Shown here: piece after piece, positions 52,743 to 61,780 of the stretch
How positions within the stretch are numbered: the stretch's first letter is position 1
Layout of the letters: the number at the start of each line of letters is the position of its first letter
Source: DATFVA01 sp963800255
Lineage (GTDB): Bacteria; Bacteroidota; Ignavibacteria; Ignavibacteriales; Ignavibacteriaceae
Length of the DNA stretch: 64,000 nt
Assembly (NCBI GenBank): GCA_963800255.1
Contig: CAWDAK010000019.1
Location: 1 to 64,000, forward strand
Direction of reading: 5' to 3'
Notes under the pieces: generated by a model
Databases searched by the model: none
What the model saw: the letters and a program-made list of their open reading frames with translations, nothing else
What the model was told of the DNA's origin: nothing
Program-made: the position numbers and the translations under genes

Positions 52743-54194
52743 CTATTCCCTGGTAAGCAAAGCTACGTTTTCAATGTGGTAGGTATGCGGGAACATATCG
52801 ACGGGCCTGATCTTTAATAACTTATAACCGGCCTCTGTCAGCATTTTGATATCCCTTACCTGGGTTGTGGGATTGCAGCTCACGTAAACAATACTCTCAG
52901 GATTAAGATTTATTATATCTGCAACAGTATTCTTATGCATCCCGCTTCGCGGGGGATCTACTATTATCTTGTCAGGTTTCGGCAGTTTCCTCTCTTCCGT
53001 AAGAGGGAGAAACGATTTGTATAAATCCGCCGTAATGAACTTTACATTTTTTATATGATTAATGACTGCATTCTCTTCCGCATCTTTAACCGCAGATTCC
53101 ACTGACTCAAAAGCATAGACTTCTTTAGCCTTTTCAGACAGGTAAATCGATATTGTTCCTGCACCCGAATAGAGGTCATATACAATTTCATCTCCCCGGA
53201 GTTCAGCGAATTCAAGAGCAGTGTTGTAAAGGTTCTCAGCCTGTAGTGTATTTGTCTGGAAGAATGAATTCGCGCTTATCCTGAACTTATACTTTCCGAT
53301 ATAATCATATATATAACCGTCACCGTAATAAACCTTCTCATAATCCCCCAGGGCTACTGCAGCCTTTTTAAGGTTAATATTATTTATGATCGTTGTAATC
53401 TCTGGAAATTTTTCTATCAGCTGATCTGACCAGGCTTTCATTAGTCCCTCATCTTCCCTTGCAGTTACAAGGTTTACCATTAACCCTTTTTTGCTGCCCG
53501 GTTCATCCGATGACCTGTGCGATTGTTTTATTACAAGGTTCCGGAGGTACCCCTCATGTGTTTTAGTTGAATAAACAGCAATGTTCTTTTCTTTGAAAAA
53601 ATTTCGGGTGAAATTCAGTATATCATTACTTAAGGGCGACTGGAGAAAACACTCATCTAAATCCAGCACTTTATCGTAAACTCCCGGTACGTGAAGACCT
53701 AATGCAAAATCCTTGTCAAGTTCTTCCCCGGTTTCAATTTCTTTTTTCGTTAACCACCGTTTATCTGCAAATGAATACTCCATTTTATTCCGGTAAAAGA
53801 AAATCTTTTCTGAAGGAACGATATCATCCATATCAAAGTCTGTCAATTTCCCCAGCTTTTCAAAAATTTCCTTAACCTGGTCATGCTTATAGCTTAGCTG
53901 AACGGGATAGCTAAGATCCTGCTGTTTACATCCCCCGCAGATCCCGAAATATTTACATCTCGCTTCAATTCTGAAGGGTGAGGGAGATAGAATTCTTTCG
54001 GTTATTGCCTCTGCATATGATTTTTTAGTTTTGGTAATTCTTGCCTCAACAGTATCCCCGGGGTAGGATCCATTCACAAATACAACATATCCCGAATTCT
54101 TTTCCTCCGATCCTTCTTTGTGAACCTTTGAAATTCCTTTGCCTTCAAAAGCATATCTTTCAATCTGAAATTCTATTACATCGCCGCGTTTCAA
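52743..54194 (-). CDS. rlmD: 23S rRNA (uracil-5-)-methyltransferase RlmD-like
   Basis: 483 residues. N-terminal TRAM domain (KRGDVIEFQIERYAFEGKGI, about 2-60). The [4Fe-4S] cysteines lie in CKYFGICGGCKQQDL, near 78-88. A SAM-binding domain (YDLYSGAGTISIYLS) and the catalytic cysteine in YVSCNPTTQVRD follow. It methylates U1939 (or a related site) of 23S rRNA. The start is TTG at 54192-54194, forced by the upstream gene's stop immediately before it and by the conserved TRAM start. It is translationally coupled to the methyltransferase upstream (TAATTG). RlmCD cannot be excluded. Confidence 0.9.
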   Translation of the reverse strand: MKRGDVIEFQIERYAFEGKGISKVHKEGSEEKNSGYVVFVNGSYPGDTVEARITKTKKSYAEAITERILSPSPFRIEARCKYFGICGGCKQQDLSYPVQLSYKHDQVKEIFEKLGKLTDFDMDDIVPSEKIFFYRNKMEYSFADKRWLTKKEIETGEELDKDFALGLHVPGVYDKVLDLDECFLQSPLSNDILNFTRNFFKEKNIAVYSTKTHEGYLRNLVIKQSHRSSDEPGSKKGLMVNLVTAREDEGLMKAWSDQLIEKFPEITTIINNINLKKAAVALGDYEKVYYGDGYIYDYIGKYKFRISANSFFQTNTLQAENLYNTALEFAELRGDEIVYDLYSGAGTISIYLSEKAKEVYAFESVESAVKDAEENAVINHIKNVKFITADLYKSFLPLTEERKLPKPDKIIVDPPRSGMHKNTVADIINLNPESIVYVSCNPTTQVRDIKMLTEAGYKLLKIRPVDMFPHTYHIENVALLTRE

Positions 54195-54896
54195 TTATAA
54201 TTTCCTCATTATTAAGGCCGTTAATCCCATATATGTATCTCCCCCGAGCTTTAAATATACATTAGACTCATGGCTGATTTTTTTTAGTAACTTTTTATAA
54301 TAGCTTTTTTCCTGGTCGCTCATGCCCCTGGTCTCATTTGCCAGCATCCTTTCGCTCTCGCGATAAAAATCTTTTAACGTAAAGGAGAGGTCTTTCTTAT
54401 CAATTATTTCAAAACCTTTCTCCCCGTAATATTTATCAACGGCATCTGTATGAAGAGGCAGAATATCAGAAGACTGCCATATATCTTTCACGAATTCCGG
54501 GGGATTATCCTTAAGCATTACAAGCTCACCTGCACAATAGATGCCCTCCTGCTTCAGGATCTTTTTGATTTCTTTGGTTATTTTATTTCTTGCCGGTACA
54601 GACACCGAAGCCTGGGCATAAATTATATCAAATGATTCATCCCTGAAGTCGGTGTTATCATATTCCATCATACGGACCTCGACATTTTTTTCACCAGATT
54701 TTTCCAGTCGGTATCTCATCGTAATCAGCGAATCATAATCATCAACTATAATGATGATTTTTGATGGCTCACCAAGGTTTATCTTCTGAGCAATCTCGAG
54801 AGTTCCTGGTCCTATAATAAGGACTCTTTTAGCATTAACTTCAGTACTGCTGAAGAAAAAACTGACCTGGTTACCGCTGCCGGGAAGAAATATCAT
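54195..54896 (-). CDS. SAM-dependent methyltransferase of unknown target
   Basis: 233 residues with a class I methyltransferase core: RVLIIGPGTLEIAQ (motif I), IIIVDDYDS (motif II) and SFDIIYAQASVSVP (motif IV-like). The C-terminal half is helical and charged. The substrate is not recognisable from the sequence. It is cotranscribed with rlmD, with no gap between stop and start, so a role in rRNA or tRNA modification is possible but unproven. Confidence 0.78.
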   Translation of the reverse strand: MIFLPGSGNQVSFFFSSTEVNAKRVLIIGPGTLEIAQKINLGEPSKIIIIVDDYDSLITMRYRLEKSGEKNVEVRMMEYDNTDFRDESFDIIYAQASVSVPARNKITKEIKKILKQEGIYCAGELVMLKDNPPEFVKDIWQSSDILPLHTDAVDKYYGEKGFEIIDKKDLSFTLKDFYRESERMLANETRGMSDQEKSYYKKLLKKISHESNVYLKLGGDTYMGLTALIMRKL

Positions 54897-54996
54897 CTTT
54901 GGTTTTCCGGGGAATAAATGGAGATTTAATTTTCGGGATGCAATTTACTCAAACTTTTTCAAACCCTGAAGGTTATGTGATGAAAATGGCTAAACA

Positions 54997-55027
54997 TTGC
55001 CTTTATAAACAAGTTAGCCTATTTTTG
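54997..55027 (+). promoter_or_regulatory. Promoter of the S9 peptidase gene
   Basis: TTGCCT, 17 bases, TATTTTTG. An exact TAnnTTTG element with the same spacing as at the GH2-smc and tpiA promoters, 72 bases before the ATG. Confidence 0.5.
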
Positions 55028-55099
55028 GAATGCGGTCGGGGAAACAAAATGAATCAAAATCGAATTCTCCGGCAGGTAAAAATTCAACCCGAGGCTTAA

Positions 55100-57130
55100 A
55101 TGAAAAAATTAGTTCTACTTCTCGTTTTAATTCCATTTATAATTCAACCGCAGTCAAAACATCCTTTAACAGTCGAAGATCTTTGGGCTATGAAACGGAT
55201 CGGTACATATTCACTCTCGCCCGATGGCAAAACAATAGCATTTTCCGTAACAGAATATAATGTAGAGTCAAACAAGGGTAACAGCGACATTTATCTTGTC
55301 AATTCAGACGGCAGTAATCTCCATCCGTTAAAAAATTCTGATAAGAATGAATCAGGACCTGTCTTCTCTCCCGATGGTAAAAAAATCGCTTTCATCAGGG
55401 ACGGTAAAATATGGACCTGCGGATATGATGGTTCAGGTGAAGAACTTCTGGCTGATATCTCCACAGGGGCTTCAGGAATAGTATGGTCGCCTGATGGATC
55501 GAAAATGTTGTTTGCATCCTCCGTTTTTCCTGAATGTGCAACGGATGAATGCAACAAACAGATGGATGAGAAAAGAGAAAACAGCAAAGTGAAGGCGAGT
55601 CTTTTCAAACATCTGCTCTTCAGGCACTGGAATGAATGGAGGGGAGGGAAATTCAGTCACCTCTTCCTACTTGATACAAAAACCAAAAAATACACAGATC
55701 TTTTTTTACATAAAGAAAAGGATGTTCCTCCTATTGCCCTTGGAAGCAGCAATGATTACTCATTCTCGCCTGACGGTAAAGAAATAGCTGTCACTATGAA
55801 TCCTGATACTATGGTTTCAATAAGTACAAACAATGAAATTTACACAATCACCTTAAGCGATGTCAGAGGTAACGCGGCAGCCCCGCTGAAAAAAATATCT
55901 GTTAGTCCCGGAAACGATAACCAGCCTGTGTATTCACCTGATGGAAAGTATATCGCTTATGTTTCTATGAAACAGGCGGGTCACGAGTCTGACCAGCAGA
56001 ACCTTGTTCTATACGATCGTTCTACCGGGGAGCAGAAGGTCATTACAAATGAATTTGATAAATCAATAGGCCAATTTACTTGGTCGCCCGACTCAAAAAG
56101 CATTTACTTCATTGCCGAAAATGAAATCTACAGTTCGATCTATAAAATTGATATTGCCTCACAGAAGGTGGATATGCTGCTGAAAGAGCACGATAATGCT
56201 TCGGTTGCGGTTTCACCCGATGGCAAAACGCTGTATTTCGAACAGCAGAGGAATAACCTCCCGACTGAAATATTTTCTATGAATATCGAAGGCAGTAATG
56301 TTAAACAGCTTACAGCACTTAATAAAGACCGGCTTGCAGATATCGAGATGATCCCCATTGAGGACTTCTGGTATGAGGGAGCGTCCGGAAAGAAGATTCA
56401 GTCAATCCTTGTTAAACCTCCGTTCTTCGATTCGACAAAACAGTACCCGATGATACTGCTTATACATGGGGGTCCTCAGGGACACTGGAGCGACGATTTC
56501 CACTACAGGTGGAACACACAATTATTTGCTTCAAAAGGTTATGTTGTGGTAGCCCCGAATCCCACAGGAAGCACAGGTTACGGACAGGAATTTACAAATG
56601 CTATTTCAGGAGATTGGGGAGGCAGACCATACGAAGATATAATGAATGCAGCAGATTATGCGCTTAATAATTTCTCTTATATAGATAAGAAAAATACTTT
56701 TGCTGCAGGAGCCTCATACGGCGGTTATATGATCGACTGGATAGAAGGTCATACCAACAGGTTTAATGCCCTTGTTTCACACGACGGTGTGTATGATCTA
56801 AAAAGTATGTATGGTGTTACTGAGGAACTATGGTTCCCCGAATGGGAGTTCAAAGGAACACCATGGAATAATCCCGAACTTTATGAGAAATGGTCGCCCA
56901 GTAACTATATTCAAAATGCAAAAACCCCTATGCTTATTGTTGAAGGCGCTAATGATTTCAGGGTGCCGGAAGGACAGGCCTTTGAATTATTCACGGCACT
57001 GCAGAGGCAGGGAGTAGAAAGTGAATTATTATATTTCCCTGACGAATACCATTTTGTAACTAAGCCGCAAAATGCTGAACTTTGGTGGAACACTATATTT
57101 GACTGGTTTGAAAAACATAAAAAGGAGTAG
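55100..57130 (+). CDS. S9 family prolyl oligopeptidase-like peptidase, exported
   Basis: 676 residues with a signal peptide (1-~18). Residues ~20-410 form a beta-propeller of PD40/WD40-like blades, each with an SPDGK(K/T) core. The C-terminal alpha/beta-hydrolase domain has the nucleophile Ser539 in GASYGGYM, the acid Asp in EGANDFRVP and His in DEYHFVTKP, all in normal order. It is expected to cleave short peptides in the periplasm, like dipeptidyl peptidases and acylaminoacyl peptidases. Full length. The YkvA-like gene begins 2 bp after it. Confidence 0.92.
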   Translation: MKKLVLLLVLIPFIIQPQSKHPLTVEDLWAMKRIGTYSLSPDGKTIAFSVTEYNVESNKGNSDIYLVNSDGSNLHPLKNSDKNESGPVFSPDGKKIAFIRDGKIWTCGYDGSGEELLADISTGASGIVWSPDGSKMLFASSVFPECATDECNKQMDEKRENSKVKASLFKHLLFRHWNEWRGGKFSHLFLLDTKTKKYTDLFLHKEKDVPPIALGSSNDYSFSPDGKEIAVTMNPDTMVSISTNNEIYTITLSDVRGNAAAPLKKISVSPGNDNQPVYSPDGKYIAYVSMKQAGHESDQQNLVLYDRSTGEQKVITNEFDKSIGQFTWSPDSKSIYFIAENEIYSSIYKIDIASQKVDMLLKEHDNASVAVSPDGKTLYFEQQRNNLPTEIFSMNIEGSNVKQLTALNKDRLADIEMIPIEDFWYEGASGKKIQSILVKPPFFDSTKQYPMILLIHGGPQGHWSDDFHYRWNTQLFASKGYVVVAPNPTGSTGYGQEFTNAISGDWGGRPYEDIMNAADYALNNFSYIDKKNTFAAGASYGGYMIDWIEGHTNRFNALVSHDGVYDLKSMYGVTEELWFPEWEFKGTPWNNPELYEKWSPSNYIQNAKTPMLIVEGANDFRVPEGQAFELFTALQRQGVESELLYFPDEYHFVTKPQNAELWWNTIFDWFEKHKKE

Positions 57131-57132
57131 CT

Positions 57133-57525
57133 ATGAAAGAAACAGATTTTCAGAACGGAAATGATTTGACCGAACTTGAAGAGTTTGATGCCCTCGATTT
57201 CGGAGGAGAAAGCACAGAAGAAACCAGTGAGAAAATTCATTATGTAGAAGAGAATCTATGGGAGAAACTTGAAAGAGTCGGTAAGAAAATATCTTTTGCC
57301 AAAGATATACTTGCGCTCGTAAGGTATATGAGAGATCCCCTGGTATCATGGCACCGTAAAGCCATTGTAGTTGCTGCTCTTATATATTTTATCAGTCCTA
57401 TTGATACAATTCCTGATATCACTCCTCTGGTAGGCTACCTTGATGATCTTGGAGTTATAACTGCCGTTTTGAAATTCCTGGGGCACGAGCTCATCCCGTA
57501 TTATGATTCATCATACCGAAGTTGA
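57133..57525 (+). CDS. YkvA-family DUF1232 membrane protein
   Basis: 130 residues. An acidic N-terminal 45 residues is followed by the DUF1232 core: WHRKAIVVAALIYFISPIDTIPD, then a short helix pair (LVGYLDDLGVITAVLKFL). The family is a small hydrophobic protein of unknown function. AAAGGAG precedes the ATG and lies over the end of the S9 peptidase gene, so the two are coupled. A terminator follows. Confidence 0.88.
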   Translation: MKETDFQNGNDLTELEEFDALDFGGESTEETSEKIHYVEENLWEKLERVGKKISFAKDILALVRYMRDPLVSWHRKAIVVAALIYFISPIDTIPDITPLVGYLDDLGVITAVLKFLGHELIPYYDSSYRS

Positions 57526-57544
57526 TCAAAGCAGAATATTTATA

Positions 57545-57575
57545 AAAAATTCCTGTCATCCCGCAGGAATTTTTT
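57545..57575 (+). terminator. Rho-independent terminator after the S9-YkvA pair
   Basis: AAAAATTCCTG, an 8-base loop, then CAGGAATTTTTT. A 9-11 bp stem ending in a six-T run. Confidence 0.85.
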
Positions 57576-57632
57576 ATTTATTCTAAACGGAGGGTAATAT
57601 TTCTTAACTTATAGAGTAATAATGGAGTAGAT

Positions 57633-58172
57633 ATGAATTATAAGATTATGGAGTCTGATATTTTGTTCAGGGGGAAGGTTTTTGATTTAAGAGTAGATAA
57701 GATAAAGTACGACAGCGGCAACGATGGTATAAGGGAGATTGCCGTTCACCCTGGCGGGGCAGTTGTTGTGCCTGTTAAGGCTGACGGTAAGTTTATTATG
57801 GTCTCACAATATCGTTATCCTTTAGAAAGATCCTTGCTTGAATTTCCTGCGGGTAAGCTTGATTTTAAAGAAGATCCTGAAGTTTGTGCATTCAGGGAGC
57901 TGCAGGAAGAAACAGGTTATAAAACAGATAATCTTCAGAAGCTTGGCGTAATCTCTACTACCCCTGGATTCTGTACGGAAATACTTCACCTTTATTTAGC
58001 GCAGGCTCTCACCCCCGGTAAACATAACAGGGAGGAAGGCGAGTACGGTATGGAGGTTAAAGAATTTACAGCCGGTGAGATAGAAGATAAAATACTAAAG
58101 GGAGAGATTATAGATTCAAAATCGATATGCGGGTTCTATATGGCTTCGAAGCTGCTTTTGAATAAAAAATAA
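57633..58172 (+). CDS. Nudix hydrolase, ADP-ribose pyrophosphatase-like
   Basis: 179 residues. The Nudix box is complete: Gly74, Glu80, Arg88-Glu89, Glu92-Glu93 and Gly95 in GKLDFKEDPEVC...RELQEETG. The preceding QYRYPLERSLLEFPAGK segment is that of ADP-ribose pyrophosphatase (NudF-type). It hydrolyses ADP-ribose or similar diphosphates. An AT-rich promoter region lies upstream. The ribosome-binding site is GGAG. Confidence 0.9.
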   Translation: MNYKIMESDILFRGKVFDLRVDKIKYDSGNDGIREIAVHPGGAVVVPVKADGKFIMVSQYRYPLERSLLEFPAGKLDFKEDPEVCAFRELQEETGYKTDNLQKLGVISTTPGFCTEILHLYLAQALTPGKHNREEGEYGMEVKEFTAGEIEDKILKGEIIDSKSICGFYMASKLLLNKK

Positions 58173-58239
58173 CCAGCTGAATTAACTTTGAAATTCCTTC
58201 CAAAATAAATTAATTTTCAGTACAACTTTAAAGTTTGAA

Positions 58240-59943
58240 ATGCTTAAATCACTCCACATAAAAGATTACGCGCTTATCGACAGAATTGATGTTGAGTTCG
58301 GAAAAGGTCTGAACATTATTACGGGTGAGACAGGTGCGGGTAAATCGATACTTATTGATGCGATGGGACTGCTGCTTGGTGAAAGAGCTTCAACGGAGGT
58401 TGTAAGGAAAGATGCTCCTAAGTCAATTGTTGAGGGGTTCTTTGATGTTGAGGCTAATAAAAAAGTTAAAAGTCTGCTTGAGGAAAATGATATAGATTAT
58501 TTCCCCGACCTTATTCTCCGTCGTGAGATTTCACTTAAGGGTGCGAACCGCTGTTTCGTTAATGACACTCCCGTCCCATTATCAGTAATAAAAGATCTGG
58601 GTGATCTTCTTGTAGATCTTCATGGCCAGCATGAGCATCAGTCATTGCTGCGTACTGAAACCCATATTGACTTCCTTGATGAATTTGCCGGAACCGAAGC
58701 TCAGCTAGAAGAATATGCGGCATCCTTTAAAAATGTCAGATCGTTATCTTCAAAGCTGGATGATCTTAAGGCTAAGGAGTCAACTCTTAAAGAAAAAAAA
58801 GATTTCTATGCCTTCCAGATAAAGGAAATTGATGCTGTTTCCCCTGTATTAACAGAGGAGGAGCAGATTAACGGTGAGCTGAATATACTTGAGAACTCTG
58901 AGAAGCTATTGGATCTTACAGGATCTGTTTATGAAAAACTATTTGATTCGGAAAACTCGGTTCACGACCAGCTGACGGAGATAAAAACCAGTATCGACGA
59001 CCTGCTTGAGATTGACAGCAGCTTTCGCGAAATAGAAAATGAATTTGAGTCAATTGTTGCTCAGGTCCATGATGCGGCAGAGTTTTTACGAAAGTATAAT
59101 GCAAAAATCGACCTGGATCCTGAAAACCTGGAAAGGCTCCGCGACAGGCTGGGTGCCATCGCTTTATTGAAGAAAAAGTATGGCGGTTCGGTTGAAGCTG
59201 TGCTGGCTTACCGCAATAAAATAGGACAGGAATTCGATGCTGCAGAAAATTATAGCAGCAATATAAAAAACCTGGAAAAGGAAATTTCCTCTGCGCGTGA
59301 AGCTGCCGGCAGAATCGCTGAGAAACTTTCGCGGAAAAGAAAAGAATCTGCAAAGAAAGTAGAAAAGGAAGTTGTGAAGGTGATGTCGGAACTCGGTATT
59401 GCTGATGCTGTTTTTAAAGTTAGAACAGAACAGGTACAGGTTTCAGGCAGTGAAGATTTCATCCTCGTTAATGGTAAGAGATATAAGGCTGACAGTAAAG
59501 GGATAGATGATATTGAATTCTATATTTCAACTAACCCCGGCGAAGATGTTAAACCTCTTATTAAGGTTGCCTCAGGCGGGGAAATCTCCCGAATTATGCT
59601 CTCTCTTAAGACTATTCTCGCGAAAAACGACAGGCTGCCCTTATTGATCTTCGATGAAATTGATACCGGGGTAAGCGGAAGAATTGCACAGAAAGTAGGA
59701 AATTCACTTAAATCGCTGGCTTCAGCTCACCAGGTGATTGCTATTACTCACCTTCCGCAGATAGCAGGTCAGGGCGACACGAATTACCTGGTTGAGAAAG
59801 GTGCTTCCGATAATAGAGTGACAAGTTCAATCAAAAGGCTTAAAGAAGAAGAAAAAATAAGAGAAGTGGCCAAACTTATGAGCGGGGAAGCGGTTACTGA
59901 GGCCAGCCTTAAAGGCGCCCGGGAATTGATGGGATTGAATTAA
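58240..59943 (+). CDS. recN: DNA repair protein RecN
   Basis: 567 residues with an SMC-like layout. N-terminal Walker A GETGAGKS, RFV(N)D-type segment, two coiled-coil stretches (about 150-225 and 270-380), then the C-terminal signature VASGGEISRIMLSLK and Walker B LLIFDEIDTGVSG. It acts early in double-strand-break repair. Full length. It is 68 bp after the Nudix gene. Confidence 0.96.
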   Translation: MLKSLHIKDYALIDRIDVEFGKGLNIITGETGAGKSILIDAMGLLLGERASTEVVRKDAPKSIVEGFFDVEANKKVKSLLEENDIDYFPDLILRREISLKGANRCFVNDTPVPLSVIKDLGDLLVDLHGQHEHQSLLRTETHIDFLDEFAGTEAQLEEYAASFKNVRSLSSKLDDLKAKESTLKEKKDFYAFQIKEIDAVSPVLTEEEQINGELNILENSEKLLDLTGSVYEKLFDSENSVHDQLTEIKTSIDDLLEIDSSFREIENEFESIVAQVHDAAEFLRKYNAKIDLDPENLERLRDRLGAIALLKKKYGGSVEAVLAYRNKIGQEFDAAENYSSNIKNLEKEISSAREAAGRIAEKLSRKRKESAKKVEKEVVKVMSELGIADAVFKVRTEQVQVSGSEDFILVNGKRYKADSKGIDDIEFYISTNPGEDVKPLIKVASGGEISRIMLSLKTILAKNDRLPLLIFDEIDTGVSGRIAQKVGNSLKSLASAHQVIAITHLPQIAGQGDTNYLVEKGASDNRVTSSIKRLKEEEKIREVAKLMSGEAVTEASLKGARELMGLN

Positions 59944-60032
59944 TCGGTAAAAAATGGCATCCGCAATGAACTTTATTCCTCTGGATTAGTAATTACTCTC
60001 AAAATTGATCAGAATTAAAGGTATTATTTTTG

Positions 60033-60062
60033 TTGATAAGAGTGAATTGGAAAAAATAATAT
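60033..60062 (+). promoter_or_regulatory. Candidate promoter of the DUF6588 gene
   Basis: TTGATA, 18 bases, TAATAT, about 60 bases before the ATG at 60123. Confidence 0.3.
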
Positions 60063-60122
60063 TCTATATATCAGCTATAAATTTCAACCAATAACTTTAA
60101 TAATTTATTCATGGAGAAGTGG

Positions 60123-61007
60123 ATGAAGAAGTCTCTACTTATGTCACTTTGTTAATATTTATCGCGAAACCCCTGTTTTCGCAGATAGAGGACCGTTTTT
60201 CTCAATTAACCGAAATAATGCAGCTGAATACGCAAGACCTTTTGCAACTACTCTCGGTACTGCAATGAATTCTAACGGGTATTATACCGCAGATATTCCT
60301 GAAATGTTCACTTTTTCTCTTAGTTTCAGAGGAATGTACATCTTAATTCCCGAATCACAAAAGAATTTTACTCCCACTTTTAGCGAATTAGGCTATCAGG
60401 CAACAAAAGAGACAGCTACTATATATGGTGATAGAGGCGCCGCATACGCTGGACCGGATGGTTACATTGTAATGCCTCCGGGAATTAATCAGTCAGGTAT
60501 TCCGGTTGCTTATCCCCAGATAGGCGCAAGCTTTTTGGGCACAAGGGTAATACTTAGATATCTTCCTTCTATAAGTATTGCTGATAAGAATGATCTAAGT
60601 ATGTTTGGTTTCGGTATTGAACATAATATCAGCCGTTACATTCCGCTTTTTCCTCTGGATCTCGCTGTTCAGTTTATTTATAACAATTTTGAGAGTTCCG
60701 GAATAATGAAACTCAGCAATATTGCTTTTAATACCCATGCCAGCAAAACTTTCGGACTTATTACTCCTTATTCGGACTCCAGTATGAAAATACCTCACTT
60801 GACCTGAGCTATACTATAAAGGGAGATCCGCAAAACGGTGACCCAAGCCTCAGAACCGACAGGGATGTAGCTGTTGCTATTGAGGGAGATAATAATTTCA
60901 GAGCTACTGTTGGTGCGGCTTTAAAGCTGGCAGTTGTTGTTCTCAACGCTGATTTCAGTCTAAGTACACAGCCTGTTGTATCAGGCGGTTTAACTTTTGA
61001 ATTTTAA
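60123..61007 (+). pseudogene. DUF6588 outer-membrane protein with three frame changes
   Basis: One gene interrupted by three apparent T deletions, each in a run of Ts: near 60147-60150 (within the signal peptide), near 60199-60203, and near 60771-60772. Restoring one T at each gives ~295 residues: a signal peptide MKKSLLMSLLLIFIAKPLFSQ (residues 1-21), a middle part AEYARPFATTLGTAMNSN, and a C-terminal barrel ending GGLTFEF. The longest intact piece is 60265-60807. DUF6588 proteins are outer-membrane beta-barrels of unknown function in Bacteroidota. The ATG has a GGAG element six bases upstream. The lipoprotein gene follows by 12 bp. Confidence 0.75.
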
Positions 61008-61019
61008 CAAGGAGAAAAA

Positions 61020-61301
61020 ATGAGAAAATACCTAGTACAAGCCGGAACATCTGTTGTTCTATTATTTCTAATGCTTACATGGAACGGGTGTGATGACTTT
61101 AATTCATTGCCCCTTAATATACCTTTTACTATTGACGTCAGTGTTTCAGGTTCGTCCGCAACATTATCCGATAGTCAGTCATACTGCCTGAGTACAGATT
61201 CAGAAACATATGATGAATACAGGGACAAAATCCAAAGCCTCCATTTTATTGAGGCGGCATTTAGGACTACTAGATGTTGTTCCTGCAGGTCTTGCCGGTA
61301 A
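61020..61301 (+). CDS. Putative lipoprotein, N-terminal fragment (frameshifted)
   Basis: The first ~80 residues of a small exported protein. It has a hydrophobic leader and a possible lipid-attachment Cys in WNGCDDF (residue 24; a weak lipobox). The frame then departs at RTTRCC, where the other frame continues as DVVPAGLAGN. Joining, by dropping one base near 61265-61275, gives ~184 residues. Ribosome-binding site AAGGAGAAAA is strong. Function unknown. It probably forms an operon with the DUF6588 barrel. Confidence 0.6.
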   Translation: MRKYLVQAGTSVVLLFLMLTWNGCDDFNSLPLNIPFTIDVSVSGSSATLSDSQSYCLSTDSETYDEYRDKIQSLHFIEAAFRTTRCCSCRSCR

Positions 61302-61575
61302 TATCAATGTAACCTTGCAGGATGGTGACGGAAATGTTCTTTTCTCATACGATATACCAGGCGCGGCTCCAGCAGATTATATGACTCCCAATTCACCCTA
61401 TATTCTTCAGCTTAATCAGTCGCAGATTGATTTTATAAATACTTACCTTAATAGTCTGCTTAATGAGGGCGCATGCTTCACGGCAACTATTACGGTTAAT
61501 AACATAACAGGTCAGCCTCCATACACAATAGAGGGCGCTATCGATATGGTCATCGAAGCGGATACCCAGTTATAG
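61210..61575 (+). CDS. Putative lipoprotein, C-terminal fragment (frameshifted)
   Basis: Genuine coding starts at about 61272 (DVVPAGLAGNINVTLQDGDGN); the first ~20 residues of the open frame overlap the N-terminal fragment out of frame. The rest is a beta-sandwich-like text (LFSYDIPGAAPADYMTP, LNEGACFTATITVNNITG) ending at TAG 61573-61575. The dispersed inverted-repeat element begins 25 bp later. Confidence 0.6.
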   Translation: MMNTGTKSKASILLRRHLGLLDVVPAGLAGNINVTLQDGDGNVLFSYDIPGAAPADYMTPNSPYILQLNQSQIDFINTYLNSLLNEGACFTATITVNNITGQPPYTIEGAIDMVIEADTQL

Positions 61576-61599
61576 AGAGTCTCAAATAAATCCTTTTTT

Positions 61600-61686
61600 G
61601 AGGCTGTCTCAAAAGTTTGATATTGTTAACCTGAACTGGTTTCAGGTTCTAATAAAAATTCAGAATAAAACTTGTGAGACAGCCTC
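61600..61686. mobile_element. Inverted-repeat element, copy B (MITE-like)
   Basis: 87 bp with 19-base terminal inverted repeats, GAGGCTGTCTCAAAAGTTT and AAACTTGTGAGACAGCCTC (18/19 complementary). The interior holds AACCTGAA-CTGGT-TTCAGGTT. The left ~50 bp match the right side of copy A in inverted orientation. It contains no open frame. It could also serve as a terminator for the lipoprotein transcript. Confidence 0.65.
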
Positions 61687-61780
61687 TTTCTATTTTAAAC
61701 CGGATGTTGTGCATCAATCAGGTTTTTCATCTTTATATACCTTTCTTTATTTTAACGAATCGAAAATTATCAGGTGTTAA

